Shown: positions 17,402-26,405, counted from the stretch's first letter. The stretch: DNA of 64,000 nt from CAWCFV01 sp963794995 (GCA_963794995.1 CAWCFV010000002.1:1674001-1738000); one strand, 5' to 3'. Notes: a model not told the origin generated them from the sequence alone. A program made the numbers and translations.

Positions 17402-18598
17402 TCAGCCAACGACCGCGCCGGCCTGCACGACGACACGTCGCTCGGAGCGCTCCCACAGGACCTCGGGACGCTCGAAGGGGTTCCCGTCGAGGATCACCAG
17501 GTCGCCTGCCGCCCCCGGACGGACCCGTCCGACGGTGTCCAGGCCCAGGATCGCCGCGTTGCGCGAGGTGATGCTCCTGAGCAGCTCGAGCGTGCCCTGC
17601 ACCTCGTGCTGCACCTGCAGTCCTCGGAGCTGCTCGTCCTCGAGCTCGCCCATGAGGTCGGACCCGAAGCCGACGAGGACCCCCGCCTGCGACGCGAGCG
17701 CGATGGCGTTCTTCCCGGCCTCGAGAACCTCCTCGTTCTTCTGCAGGGCGACAGCCGGCATACCCATGTCGGCACCGCGCTCGGACATCGCCAGGTAGGT
17801 CACGAGGGTGGGGACGAGAACCGCCCCGTGTTCGGCCATCACCGCGGCCGTCGGGGCGTCCAGGAGGTTGCCGTGCTCGATGCTGCGCACGCCGTTGGTC
17901 ACCGCGTGGACGATCGCCTCGGGTGAGTAGGCATGGGCCGCAACGTAGGATCCTCGCCGCGCCGCCTCCTCGGCGACCACCCGGATCTCCTCCGCGCTGT
18001 ACTGCGGGACCCGGATCGGGTCCGTCAGCGAGACCACGCCACCCGAGGCCATGATCTTGATGGCATGGGCTCCGGTGCGCAGCCTCTCGCGGACGGCCAC
18101 GCGCAGCGAGTCCACGCCGTCGACCACCTCCGTGCCGTGGCTGCCCGCGCAGCAGAGTTCCAGATGGGCGTCCCGTGGGTCACCGTGGCCGCCGGTCTGG
18201 CTCAGCGCGGGTCCGGTGTAGAGGTACCGCGGCGCCTCGATCACGCCCTCGTCGATCGCCCGGGCCAGACCGATGTCCCCACCTGCCACGTCGCGCACCG
18301 TGGTGAACCCACGGTCGAGCGCGCGCCGTAGCCGCCGCGCCCCCATCAGCGCCACGTAGCTCGTGCGGCTGGCCTCCATCTGCATCATGTTCAGGTTGAT
18401 GCCGTAGGCGTGGAAGTGGTTGTCGATGTAGCCGGGCGTCACCACGCGGCCTCCGGCGTCGAGAACCTCGCCATCCGATCCGAGCCCTCGGCCCAGCTCG
18501 GTGATGACTCCGCCCTCGATGCGCACATCGGCGTCGAGCAGCTCGGCGCCCTCGCCGTCGAAGACCCGGGCATTCGTGACCGTGATGGACCCTCGCAC
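17402..18598 (-). CDS. Metal-dependent amidohydrolase (Xaa-Pro dipeptidase/imidazolonepropionase-like)
   Basis: A 398-aa amidohydrolase-superfamily enzyme. Metal ligands are visible: HFHAYG (HxH motif, about residue 62), IKIMASGG (Lys, about 180), YVAAHAYS (His), SIEHGN (His), and GFGSDLMGE (Asp, about 310). The arrangement fits the Met_dep_hydrolase_A group, which includes prolidase-like and cyclic-amide-cleaving enzymes. No signal peptide is present, so it is cytoplasmic. GTG 18598 has an excellent ribosome-binding site (GGAGGA) five bases upstream; the long open frame further upstream is antisense to the aminopeptidase and not coding. Divergent from the M17 gene with a shared operator box between them. 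Confidence 0.88.
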   Translation of the reverse strand: MRGSITVTNARVFDGEGAELLDADVRIEGGVITELGRGLGSDGEVLDAGGRVVTPGYIDNHFHAYGINLNMMQMEASRTSYVALMGARRLRRALDRGFTTVRDVAGGDIGLARAIDEGVIEAPRYLYTGPALSQTGGHGDPRDAHLELCCAGSHGTEVVDGVDSLRVAVRERLRTGAHAIKIMASGGVVSLTDPIRVPQYSAEEIRVVAEEAARRGSYVAAHAYSPEAIVHAVTNGVRSIEHGNLLDAPTAAVMAEHGAVLVPTLVTYLAMSERGADMGMPAVALQKNEEVLEAGKNAIALASQAGVLVGFGSDLMGELEDEQLRGLQVQHEVQGTLELLRSITSRNAAILGLDTVGRVRPGAAGDLVILDGNPFERPEVLWERSERRVVVQAGAVVG

Positions 18599-18660
18599 AA
18601 CTCCTCCTTCGTCCAGCGCGCCTCGCCCGCGCACCGCGTTACAGTCGGCAAGCATATCGG

Positions 18661-18678
18661 CAGTGCAATTGCACATAT
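18661..18678 (+). promoter_or_regulatory. Operator box between amidohydrolase and aminopeptidase genes
   Basis: CAGTGCAATTGCACATAT contains the perfect 12-bp palindrome GTGCAATTGCAC (18663-18674). It lies in the 96-bp gap between divergent genes and is almost the same as the box before hyuA. It likely binds the FCD-type GntR protein encoded at 16635-17345 and would link the amidohydrolase, gntR, aminopeptidase and hyu transcripts in one regulon (inference). Confidence 0.65.
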
Positions 18679-18694
18679 GGAGAAGGGCGCGCCC

Positions 18695-20023
18695 ATGACA
18701 CACCCCACTGCGATCACCGGCGTCTTCGACGGTCGGTTCCGGGCCGCGTCCCCGGCGGAGGTGTCCCTGGCGGCAGTCACCGGCTTCACAGGTCGTTGCG
18801 CGCAGGTGCTGCTCGTCCCGAGCGCGGACGGGCGCACCGCCGTCCATCTCGGCCTCGGCTCGCACGAGGGCTGGCGACCGGAGCACGGCCACCAGGCGAT
18901 GGCGGGTCTGCACGGCCTGGACATCGACCCCTCGACCTGTGGGACCGACAGCCTCGTGGCCGCCATGACTGAGGTCACCGACCGGTCGCAGGCCGAGGAG
19001 ATCGTCGATGCCGGCCTGCGCCTCGCCGTGTCCGACGTCCGGGAGCCCGGTCCCGGGTCCCCCGCCGGAGCGCACATCGCCGCCGCGGTCCGGCGCGCCC
19101 GGAGCTGGACGAATGCGACGGCGGCGCAGCTCGACCCCTCCGGCTTCGCCGACCTCGCTCGCAGCGTTGCCGGCGACAGCCGCCTCGACATCTCGGTGAT
19201 CTCCGGTGACGCCCTTCTGGAGAGCGGCTTCGGCGCCATCCATGCGATGGGGGCCGGCTCCTCCCGCCCGCCTGCTCTGGTGGACCTCCGCTACCGCCCC
19301 GCCGAGCCGACGACCCGCGTCGCTCTCGTAGGCAAGGGGGTCACCTTCGACACGGGGGGACTGTCGCTCAAGTCCCCGGCGGCGATGGCGGGGATGCGCC
19401 AGGACAAGTGCGGAGCCGCCACCGTGCTCGCCGTGATGTCGGTCCTGGCGCAGCTCGAGGTGCGCGCGGAGGTACGGGCACTGCTCCCGCTCGTGGAGAA
19501 CATGATCGGACCGCAGGGCCTCCGTCCGGGAGACGTGGTCCGGGCCTGGGACGGCACGGACATCCAGGTCATGGACACCGACTTCGAGGGCCGGGTGATC
19601 CTGGCGGACGCCCTCGCGTATGCAGCAGCAGAGCTGCCCGACCTCGTCGTCGACGTCGCGACCCTGACCTACCAGGTGGTGACGGCGCTGGGGCCGTCCA
19701 TCGGGGGCCTCTTCGCCCGCGACGACGCAGTCGCGGACCTGCTGGAATCGGCGGCCACCCGCGCGGGCGAGCCGCTGTGGCGCCTGCCGTACGACACCCG
19801 CTACCTCGACCAGGTGCTGACCCCGGGCGGGGTCAAGAACCATCCCGAGACCGACAGCGGGCGGGCGATCACCGCTGCCCTGTTCCTGGGCAGGTTCGTG
19901 CCGGACGCCGTGGCGTGGGCGCACCTCGACATCACCGGGCCCGCCTGGTCAGGAGCGGCCAGCTCCGCCGGAGCGACCGGGTTCGGCGTCCGCACGCTGC
20001 TCACGCTGCTCCGCACGATCTGA
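18695..20023 (+). CDS. Leucyl-aminopeptidase-family protein (M17)
   Basis: A 442-aa cytosolic aminopeptidase with a short, divergent N-terminal domain. The catalytic domain is intact: KGVTFDTGGLSLKS with Lys214 and Asp219, MRQDKCGAA with the next Asp, NMIGPQGLRPGDVV, and MDTDFEGRVILADAL with Asp296 and Glu298 as metal ligands (the usual sequence is NTDAEGR, so the Phe is unusual). It removes N-terminal residues from small peptides and needs two divalent metals. ATG 18695 follows GGAGAAGGG; ATG 18677 overlaps the operator and was not preferred. The 3' end overlaps the convergent cyclodeaminase frame by 23 bases. Confidence 0.9.
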   Translation: MTHPTAITGVFDGRFRAASPAEVSLAAVTGFTGRCAQVLLVPSADGRTAVHLGLGSHEGWRPEHGHQAMAGLHGLDIDPSTCGTDSLVAAMTEVTDRSQAEEIVDAGLRLAVSDVREPGPGSPAGAHIAAAVRRARSWTNATAAQLDPSGFADLARSVAGDSRLDISVISGDALLESGFGAIHAMGAGSSRPPALVDLRYRPAEPTTRVALVGKGVTFDTGGLSLKSPAAMAGMRQDKCGAATVLAVMSVLAQLEVRAEVRALLPLVENMIGPQGLRPGDVVRAWDGTDIQVMDTDFEGRVILADALAYAAAELPDLVVDVATLTYQVVTALGPSIGGLFARDDAVADLLESAATRAGEPLWRLPYDTRYLDQVLTPGGVKNHPETDSGRAITAALFLGRFVPDAVAWAHLDITGPAWSGAASSAGATGFGVRTLLTLLRTI

Positions 20024-20988
20024 CGATCTCCGCACCGACCACAGCGTCCTGCCACGCCATCCCGACGCTCTTGAAGACCCGCGGGCGATCGTCCAGGGTG
20101 ACGCCGCCACGGACGAGCTCGACCAGGTCGGCCTCGATGCCGTCAGCAGACATGACGCCCTCCGCCACCGCCATGACGATGTCGCCGGCCTCCCGCAGAG
20201 CCGTCGACCGGTCCTCTGCCGTGACCAGCGCTCGGGCCATCAGCGCCGCGGGGAGCTCGCGCGTGCCGGGCGTGTGGGAACCGATCGCGACGATCGCGGC
20301 GCGCTTCGAGGGCTGCGCATCGAACACGGGTGTCGCCGAGGTGGTCGCGCAGACGATGATGTCGGCCCGGGCGACGGCACCAGGCACGTCGTCCGCTGAC
20401 GACGCGGCGACGTCCACTCCCGGTGCGCTCGCCGTCAGCGTCGAGCTGAGCTCGTCGACAAGCCTGGCGGCCGTGCCGGGTCGTCGACTGAGCACGCGGA
20501 CCCGGGTGACCGGCCACTCGGCCACGATGCCCGTCACGTGCGCGGCCGCCTGCGGACCCGCCCCGAAGACGAGCAGGTCCCGGCTCTCCGGGACGGCGAG
20601 CGCGCGCAACGCGAGGACCGAGACGGCCGAGGTGCGCAGGGCGGTCAGTGCCACGCCGTCCAACACGGCGACAGGCGCCAACGTGTCCGGGTCGAACTGC
20701 ACGTGGATGCCCTGTACACGCGGGTTCCCCACGTCGGAGACAGACACGAGCTTCACGCCCACAGCCCCGGTCTGGACGCTGGGCATGACCAGCAGGTCGC
20801 CCCGGGGTGTGCGAAGCGACTGACGGGCAGGGGTCGCCTGTACCCGGCCGCCCCTCATCTCCCGCCGTCAAGGCAGCGGCGAGTGCATCGGCGCACGAGC
20901 CGACCGTCACGGCGCGATACTGCTCCGCCGCCGGTAACCACAGCGGCCCGGAGGTCACGTGCTGCACGGTGACGTCACCTGGCGCCAT
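20001..20988 (-). pseudogene. Ornithine cyclodeaminase/mu-crystallin family, frameshifted
   Basis: The NAD-binding core is intact in 20001-20858 (285 aa): LVFGAGPQAAAHVTGI is the Rossmann loop, preceded by LDGVALTALRTSAVSVLAL and followed by DIIVCATTSATPVF and IGSHTPGTREL. The expected N-terminus (GPLWLPAAEQYRAV, then SCADALAAALTAG) is found in another frame from ATG 20988 or GTG 20967. The two pieces join near a G-rich tract at 20859-20868, where a one-base insertion or two-base deletion would explain the break. The family deaminates ornithine to proline or acts as an amino-acid dehydrogenase. The 5' end overlaps the upstream GntR stop, so it belongs to that operon. It may be a true pseudogene or a sequencing error. 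Confidence 0.75.
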
Positions 20989-21676
20989 GGAGCACGTGGC
21001 TCTGCTGCAGGTGGCGCCTCGTGACCCGCTCGGCGCGCCGTCGGTCGTTCTGCCCGAGAGCCTCGAGCAGCTCGAGATGCTCCGCGGCCGCCTGGTCCAA
21101 CGTCTCGCCCGTCTCGAGCCGCTCTCTGCCGTACAACCAGGTACGGGTACGCATCTGGTCGACGAGCTCGACGAGGCGGGAGTTCCTCGACAGCTCGAGC
21201 AGGTCGTGATGGAACCGCCGGTCCTGCTCGACGTAGGTGGCGACGTCCTGGGCGCGGGCAGCCAGGACAGTGGCATCTGCGTGCTCTCGCAGACGAGCGA
21301 TCTGATCGGCCGTGACCGTCGCGGCGATCTTCCCCGTCGTCGGCACCTCCAGGAGGAGCAACATCTCGCGCATCTCGTCGAGCGCACCCGCGTCGGGCTG
21401 GACGACCCGGAAGCCCTTGTTGGGCATCGCGACGACAAGACCCTCCTTGATGAGGTCAAGCATCGCCTCCCGGACCGGGGTGGCCGAGGTCCCGAAGCGC
21501 TCAGCCAGCGCAGCCGACGAGTACGTCACGCCCGGGACCATGTCACCGGCGATCACGGCCGCGCGCAGCGAGGTCGCCACCTGCTGACGCAGGCTCGTCC
21601 GCGCAGCGAGCCGCGGGACGCCCGAGGTCACCAGCTCACTCAACCTGCGCTCCATTTCCAGGATGCCCGCACGCAT
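20975..21676 (-). CDS. Second GntR-family regulator, FCD/FadR subfamily
   Basis: A 233-aa paralogue of the GntR protein at 16635. The winged helix is LRQQVATSLRAAVIAGDMVPG followed by ALAERFGTSATPVREAMLDL, and the linker GLVVAMPNKGFRVV matches the other copy closely (GLVVAVPSKGFLVV). The C-terminal FCD domain contains VEQDRRFHHDLL and EHLELLEALGQND. The start is uncertain: ATG 21676 was chosen, with ATG 21655 and ATG 21766 possible; the residues before 21676 are Cys/Arg-rich and unlike the family. Its stop overlaps the cyclodeaminase start. The resemblance suggests both regulators sense related ligands. Confidence 0.82.
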   Translation of the reverse strand: MRAGILEMERRLSELVTSGVPRLAARTSLRQQVATSLRAAVIAGDMVPGVTYSSAALAERFGTSATPVREAMLDLIKEGLVVAMPNKGFRVVQPDAGALDEMREMLLLLEVPTTGKIAATVTADQIARLREHADATVLAARAQDVATYVEQDRRFHHDLLELSRNSRLVELVDQMRTRTWLYGRERLETGETLDQAAAEHLELLEALGQNDRRRAERVTRRHLQQSHVLHGAR

Positions 21677-21773
21677 CGCCCGGCCGCGGCGGCGCACCTG
21701 ACCCGAGCGTCCACGACCGACATCGCCGCACCATGACATCCGCACGCATTCTCGCTGCCATGTCACATTCTAT

Positions 21774-21798
21774 CGGCGCTGCACCTGGGGCAGCGCCG
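21774..21798 (-). terminator. Hairpin after rocD
   Basis: CGGCGCTGC (21774-21782) pairs perfectly with GCAGCGCCG (21790-21798) around a seven-base loop, between the rocD stop and the second gntR gene. It probably ends rocD transcription; no T-run follows. A TAGAAT -10-like element lies just after it on the minus strand and could start the gntR transcript. Confidence 0.45.
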
Positions 21799-21860
21799 TG
21801 CCGGACGCCAGACCCGTGACGATGCCCGACGATCCGTCGCGGGACACGTGAGCCTGTCCG

Positions 21861-23066
21861 CTAGCTGCCGGACCGGAGGTAGGCGAGGGCTCCCTCGAGC
21901 TGCTGCACCAGCCAGTCGACCTCACCGGCCTCGATGACGAGGGGCGGGGCGAGCCGCAGCGTCGGGCCGTGGGTGTCCTTCGCCAGCACGCCGCGCGCGG
22001 CCAGCGCCTTGCAGGCCTGGCTCCCGGTGCCCAGCTCCGGGTCGATGTCGATCCCGGCCCACAGGCCGCGCCCTCGCACGGCCGTGACGCCGTGCCCCAC
22101 CAGCGGGGCGAGCCGGTCGTGCAGCTGGTCGCCGAGCCGGGCGGCGCGCTCCTGCCACTCCCCCGTGGCGAGCATCCCGACGACCGCCCGTCCGACGGCG
22201 CACGCGAGCGGGTTGCCGCCGAACGTCGAGCCGTGCTGGCCGGGCTGGAGGACCCCGAGGACGTCCGAGTCGCCCACCACGGCGGACACGGGGACGATCC
22301 CGCCCCCGAGCGCCTTGCCGAGCAGGTACAGGTCGGCCTGCACGCCCTCGTGCTCGGTGGCGAGGGTCCGGCCGGTCCTGGCCAGGCCCGACTGGATCTC
22401 GTCCGCGACGAAGAGCACCCGCTCGCGGGTGCAGAGCTCCCGCACGTCGCGCAGGAAACCCTCCGGGGGCACGACGACGCCCGCCTCCCCCTGGATCGGC
22501 TCGACGAGGACGGCGACGGTGTCCGGGGTGATCGCCGCCGCCAGCGCCGCGCTGTCGCCGTACGGGACGGAGCTGAAGCCGGGGGTGAACGGGCCGAAGC
22601 CACCGCGGGCGTCCGGGTCGCCGGAGAAGCTGATGATCGTCGTGGTCCGGCCGTGGAAGTTCCCGTCCATGACGACCACGTGCGCCCGGTCCGGCGCCAC
22701 ACCCTTGACGTCGTAGCCCCACTTGCGTGCGACCTTCAGCCCGGACTCGACGGCCTCGGCGCCGGTGTTCATCGGCAGCACCATCTCCTTGCCGACGAGG
22801 TCACCGAGCTCGGCGCAGAACGGGCCCAGCTGGTCGTGGTGCAGCGCCCGGCTGACCAGCGTGAGACGGTCCAGCTGGCTGCGCGCCGCCGCCAGGACCG
22901 TCGGGTGCGCGTGCCCGAAGTTCAGCGCCGAGTAGGCGGCGACGCAGTCGAGGTAGCGCCGGCCCGCGACGTCCTCGACCCACGCACCCTGGGCACTCGC
23001 GGCCACGACCGGCAGCGGTGCGTAGTTGTGCGCCGCGCGCTGCCCGACCAGCTCGATGTGCTCCAC
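21861..23066 (-). CDS. rocD: Ornithine--oxo-acid transaminase
   Basis: A 401-aa class-III PLP aminotransferase that converts ornithine plus 2-oxoglutarate to glutamate semialdehyde and glutamate. It shows the ornithine aminotransferase pattern YLDCVAAYSALNFGHAHP, MNTGAEAVESGLKVARKWGY, GNFHGRTTTIISFS, VEPIQGEAGVVVP, and FVADEIQSGLARTG, with the PLP lysine Lys251 in LYLLGKALGGG. The GTG start has only a weak ribosome-binding site. An AAGGG sits about 50 bases upstream in front of an in-frame ATC codon, so the N-terminus may be slightly longer. Its place next to an ornithine-cyclodeaminase-family gene suggests linked ornithine/proline/glutamate metabolism. Confidence 0.92.
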   Translation of the reverse strand: MEHIELVGQRAAHNYAPLPVVAASAQGAWVEDVAGRRYLDCVAAYSALNFGHAHPTVLAAARSQLDRLTLVSRALHHDQLGPFCAELGDLVGKEMVLPMNTGAEAVESGLKVARKWGYDVKGVAPDRAHVVVMDGNFHGRTTTIISFSGDPDARGGFGPFTPGFSSVPYGDSAALAAAITPDTVAVLVEPIQGEAGVVVPPEGFLRDVRELCTRERVLFVADEIQSGLARTGRTLATEHEGVQADLYLLGKALGGGIVPVSAVVGDSDVLGVLQPGQHGSTFGGNPLACAVGRAVVGMLATGEWQERAARLGDQLHDRLAPLVGHGVTAVRGRGLWAGIDIDPELGTGSQACKALAARGVLAKDTHGPTLRLAPPLVIEAGEVDWLVQQLEGALAYLRSGS

Positions 23067-23244
23067 GGCCGACCGGGGGTCGTCGTGCCGGACGGTGACG
23101 TTGGTGTCGATGATCGTCGCCCTTCAGGTCTGCGGCAGGTCCGCGTCCCCGCACGGTGGCACGCAATACCGTCGTCGTCCACCTCCACCGACGCCGGCCG
23201 GTCGATCCCGGGGGTCGGCGGGTCGCACGGTCCCCCATGGGGCG

Positions 23245-23688
23245 TCACCGCGCGACGGCCCGCGCCCGGACGTCGTCGTCGCTGCAGAAGCCGGTGCGGC
23301 GGCGCTTGAGGCAGACCAGCCCGAGCAGTGCCCCGCGGCCGTCGACGACCGCCAGCCGCCGCGCGCCGGTGGCGACCAGCTCACGACTCGCTGCCTCCGC
23401 CGAGGTGGAGGACGGCAACGTCCGGCCCGCGAGCACCGCCAGCGGCAGTGCCGGACCGACGTCAGGTGCGTCGTCGAGGTCCTCGCGTACCAGGGTGCCG
23501 AGCAGGATGTCCTCCTCGGTGAGCAGCACCATGTGCACGTGGTCGTTCCGGAATGCGGTCCGGACGTCGCGGATCGTGGCGTCGGCGGGCATCGTCTTCG
23601 GGTACCTGATCATGACCGAGGCGACGGTCTGCTCCTCGTCCCGCCCCCGCCCGGACCGGACCGGGTGGCCGATGCACTCCCTCGACAT
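23245..23688 (-). CDS. CBS-domain pair protein
   Basis: A 147-aa protein of two CBS motifs in tandem: SVMIRYPKTMPADATIRDV to LLGTLVREDLDD, then LPSSTSAEAASRELVATGARRLAVVD to LLGLVCLKRR. CBS pairs bind adenine nucleotides or similar ligands and regulate partner proteins. The ATG follows directly on the SulP stop (TAGATG) with GGGAGGGG as ribosome-binding site, so it is translationally linked to the sulfate permease and may sense energy state for it. It is the last gene of the leftward sulfur operon. Confidence 0.85.
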   Translation of the reverse strand: MSRECIGHPVRSGRGRDEEQTVASVMIRYPKTMPADATIRDVRTAFRNDHVHMVLLTEEDILLGTLVREDLDDAPDVGPALPLAVLAGRTLPSSTSAEAASRELVATGARRLAVVDGRGALLGLVCLKRRRTGFCSDDDVRARAVAR

Positions 23689-25266
23689 CTACGCCCCTCC
23701 CGACTTCTGCCCAGGGCCCACGCTGACGTCGCCGGCCGCGACCGGCGAACCGTCGGTGCCGTCCGTGCCGACGGTGACCGGGACGTCGATCACACGGGCC
23801 AGCAGCTTCGCGGCGTGCGCGCGCGCTCCCCTGATCTCGAGGTCGCGGCCGGCGATCTGCGACTCCTCGACGAGGTCGCGCAGCATCAGCGCTCCGGTGA
23901 GGTCGAGCCGGCCCACCCGGTCCAGGTGCACGACCACCCGGTCGACGCCGGGGTGGTCGGTGATCACCGCGTTGAGAGTGCGTTCGACGGCGGGGGCCGA
24001 CCCGAAGTAGAGGACGCCGGTGGGGCGCAGGTGCAGCACGTCGTCCTCCACGCTGGCCGGGACCACCACCCCCATCTCCCGCCACAGGTGCACGGCCAGC
24101 GCCGCACCCACACCGAGCAGCACGGCCAGGTCGACGCGCGGGGCCAGGGCGAGGGTGGCGACGACCGTGACGACACCGACGGCGAACTGCGGCCGTGACC
24201 AGCGCCAGTACTGCGCCGGTGCCTTGATGTCCACGAGTGTGGCGACGGCCCCGATCACCAGGCCGGCGAGGACGGCGAGCGGCAGCGCCTCCAGGACGAA
24301 CGCCAGCGGCAGCAGCGCTGCGACGGTGACCCCGGTCAGGAAGCCGCTCCACCGCGTACGGGCACCGGAGAGCCGGTTCAGCGAGGTGCGCGAGAACGAC
24401 CCGCCCACCGGGAAGGCGCCGGCCAGGCCGGACGCCAGGTTCGCCAGGCCCTGTCCCACGAACTCCCGGTTGGAGTTCCACGGCTGACGGTCCATGGCTG
24501 CGTACCGCCGGGCGATCGACGCGGGCTCGGCGAACCCGACGACCGCGATCACGGCCCCGGGGACCAGCAGCGCGGCCACGTCGGGGACCGCCACCCCGGA
24601 GATGCCGCGCAGGGCGAGGTCCACCTCCCCCACCACTGCACCGTCGTACCCCGTCCACCAGCTCCACAGGACCGCGCCCAGGACCGCCAGCAGCGCCCCC
24701 GGGAAGAGTGCCCAGATCCGGCGGCCGCCGAGCATCACGACCAGTGCGGCCGCACCCAGCCCGATGTCCACCCACGACCACCGCAACGGGTCGGAGAGCG
24801 CGTCGAGGGCGCCGAGCAGCGGGTTGCGGTGGTCGACGTCGACACCGACGAGGGCCGGCACCTGGGTCCCGATGATCAGCAGGGCGCTGGCCGAGGTGAA
24901 GCTGACCACGACGGGCTGGGACATCAGGTACGCGATCGGCCCGGCGCCGACCAGGCCGAGACCGATCCGCACCAGGCCCACGATGATCGCCAGGACTCCG
25001 GCGAGCAGCGCGAACCGCGCGGTCGACGGCTCGGCGACAGCACTGAGCGCCCCGAAGGTGAGCAGGCTGGTCACCGCGACCGGGCCGGTCTGCAGGTACG
25101 GGGACGACCCCACGAAGGCCCCGGCGATCGGTGCGGCGACGGCCGCGACCAGGCCGTAGGCCGGCGGGACCCCGGCGATCGAGGCGTACGCCAGCGCCTG
25201 GGGGACGAGCACCATCGCCACGCTGATCCCGGCGACGAGGTCTCCCCGGGCGGGTCGCGTCAGCAC
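23689..25266 (-). CDS. SulP-family anion permease with STAS domain
   Basis: A 525-aa SLC26/SulP transporter. The N-terminus has GDLVAGISVAMVLVPQALAYASIAGVPPAYGL, the family signature region, followed by about ten to twelve membrane segments. SNREFVGQGLANLASGLAGAFPVGGSFSRTSLN is the second conserved loop. The STAS domain occupies about residues 410-500 (GVLYFGSAP ... VHLDRVGRLDLTGALML). It likely moves sulfate or sulfite; in this locus export of the oxidation product or uptake are both possible. GTG 25266 lies five bases after the Mrp stop. The longer upstream open frame is antisense-like overlap with mrp and was excluded. Confidence 0.9.
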   Translation of the reverse strand: MLTRPARGDLVAGISVAMVLVPQALAYASIAGVPPAYGLVAAVAAPIAGAFVGSSPYLQTGPVAVTSLLTFGALSAVAEPSTARFALLAGVLAIIVGLVRIGLGLVGAGPIAYLMSQPVVVSFTSASALLIIGTQVPALVGVDVDHRNPLLGALDALSDPLRWSWVDIGLGAAALVVMLGGRRIWALFPGALLAVLGAVLWSWWTGYDGAVVGEVDLALRGISGVAVPDVAALLVPGAVIAVVGFAEPASIARRYAAMDRQPWNSNREFVGQGLANLASGLAGAFPVGGSFSRTSLNRLSGARTRWSGFLTGVTVAALLPLAFVLEALPLAVLAGLVIGAVATLVDIKAPAQYWRWSRPQFAVGVVTVVATLALAPRVDLAVLLGVGAALAVHLWREMGVVVPASVEDDVLHLRPTGVLYFGSAPAVERTLNAVITDHPGVDRVVVHLDRVGRLDLTGALMLRDLVEESQIAGRDLEIRGARAHAAKLLARVIDVPVTVGTDGTDGSPVAAGDVSVGPGQKSGGA

Positions 25267-25271
25267 GGCGC

Positions 25272-26405
25272 TCAGACCACGGTGAGCGGCAGCGAGCGGC
25301 CGACGAGGCTGCGCCGCACGACCGGCAGGTGCGCGGCGATCCGGCGCAGCTCGGTGACCGACGCCGCGTCCGGCGCCGCCACCATGGCCGGCTCGCCGAG
25401 GTCCCCGGCGGTCCGCAGCTGCAGGTCCAGCGGCACCTGTCCGAGCAGCGGGGCATCGATCGTCTCGGCCAGCCGGGCTCCGCCACCCTCGCCGAAGAGC
25501 GCTGTCTGCGCCTCGCACGTCGAGCACACCAGCGCCGACATGTTCTCCACGACACCGGCCACCGGCATCCGGGCGTCGCGCGCCATCCGCCCCACGCGGG
25601 CGGCGACCGACTGGGCGGCGAGCTGCGGGGTCGTGACCGCGAGGAGCTGGGCGTCCGGCAGCAGCTGGAGCAGTGTCAGGGTGACGTCGCCGGTGCCGGG
25701 CGGCAGGTCGATCAGCAGCACGTCGAGGTCTCCCCAGTACACGTCCCCGAGGAACTGCTCGATCGCCTTGTGCAGCATCGGACCCCGCCACACCACGGGC
25801 TCGTCCTCCTCGACGAGGAAGCCGACCGACATCAAGGACACGCCGTGCGCCTGGACCGGAAGCATCAGGCCCTTCAGCGCCACCGGCGACCGCCGGACGC
25901 CGAACAGCTGCGGCACCGAGTAGCCCCAGACGTCCGCGTCCAGGACACCCACGTTCTTGCCCTGCTGGGCCAGCGCCACCGCCAGGTTGGCGGTGACGGT
26001 CGACTTTCCGACGCCGCCCTTGCCGCTGGCGACGGCGTAGACCTGGGTCCGCGAGTCCGGGCCGAACTGGTGACCGCTCTCCCGCCCGCCGCGCAGTCGC
26101 GAGGCGAGAGTGAGCCGCTCCCCGTCGCTCATCGCGCCGAAGGTCACCGCGGCCCCGGTGACACCGTCCACCGCCCCGGCGGCAGCACCCACGTCGGCGA
26201 CCAGCCGGTCGCGCATGGGGCAGGTCGGGGTGGTGAGCCGGACGGTCACCTCGGCGACGCCGGACCGGTCCACCGTGACGTCACCCAGCATGCCGGCGTC
26301 ATCGAGCGTGAGGCGCAGCTCCGGGTCGAGCACCGAGCCGACGGCCGTGCGCACGGCCTCGACGTCGACCTCGGCTCCCGGGCGGCGGCGGGCGAGCAGG
26401 CTCAC
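25272..26405 (-). CDS. Mrp/NBP35-family P-loop ATPase (iron-sulfur carrier)
   Basis: A 377-aa protein. An N-terminal MIP18/DUF59-like domain (VRTAVGSVLDPELRLTLDDAGML, with TPTCPMRDRL) is followed by the deviant Walker A motif SGKGGVGKST (about residues 128-137), Walker B LLIDLPPGTGD, and the conserved VENMSALVCSTCE with a CxxC pair for a bridging iron-sulfur cluster. The usual role is assembly or delivery of Fe-S clusters. Its position directly after the molybdopterin oxidoreductase gene (GTGA overlap) suggests it serves the Fe-S clusters of that enzyme complex. Confidence 0.92.
   Translation of the reverse strand: MSLLARRRPGAEVDVEAVRTAVGSVLDPELRLTLDDAGMLGDVTVDRSGVAEVTVRLTTPTCPMRDRLVADVGAAAGAVDGVTGAAVTFGAMSDGERLTLASRLRGGRESGHQFGPDSRTQVYAVASGKGGVGKSTVTANLAVALAQQGKNVGVLDADVWGYSVPQLFGVRRSPVALKGLMLPVQAHGVSLMSVGFLVEEDEPVVWRGPMLHKAIEQFLGDVYWGDLDVLLIDLPPGTGDVTLTLLQLLPDAQLLAVTTPQLAAQSVAARVGRMARDARMPVAGVVENMSALVCSTCEAQTALFGEGGGARLAETIDAPLLGQVPLDLQLRTAGDLGEPAMVAAPDAASVTELRRIAAHLPVVRRSLVGRSLPLTVV

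Noticed and set aside
18599..19924. Extension of the amidohydrolase frame upstream of 18598
   Set aside because: It is antisense to the M17 aminopeptidase, has no family similarity, and a GGAGGA ribosome-binding site marks GTG 18598.
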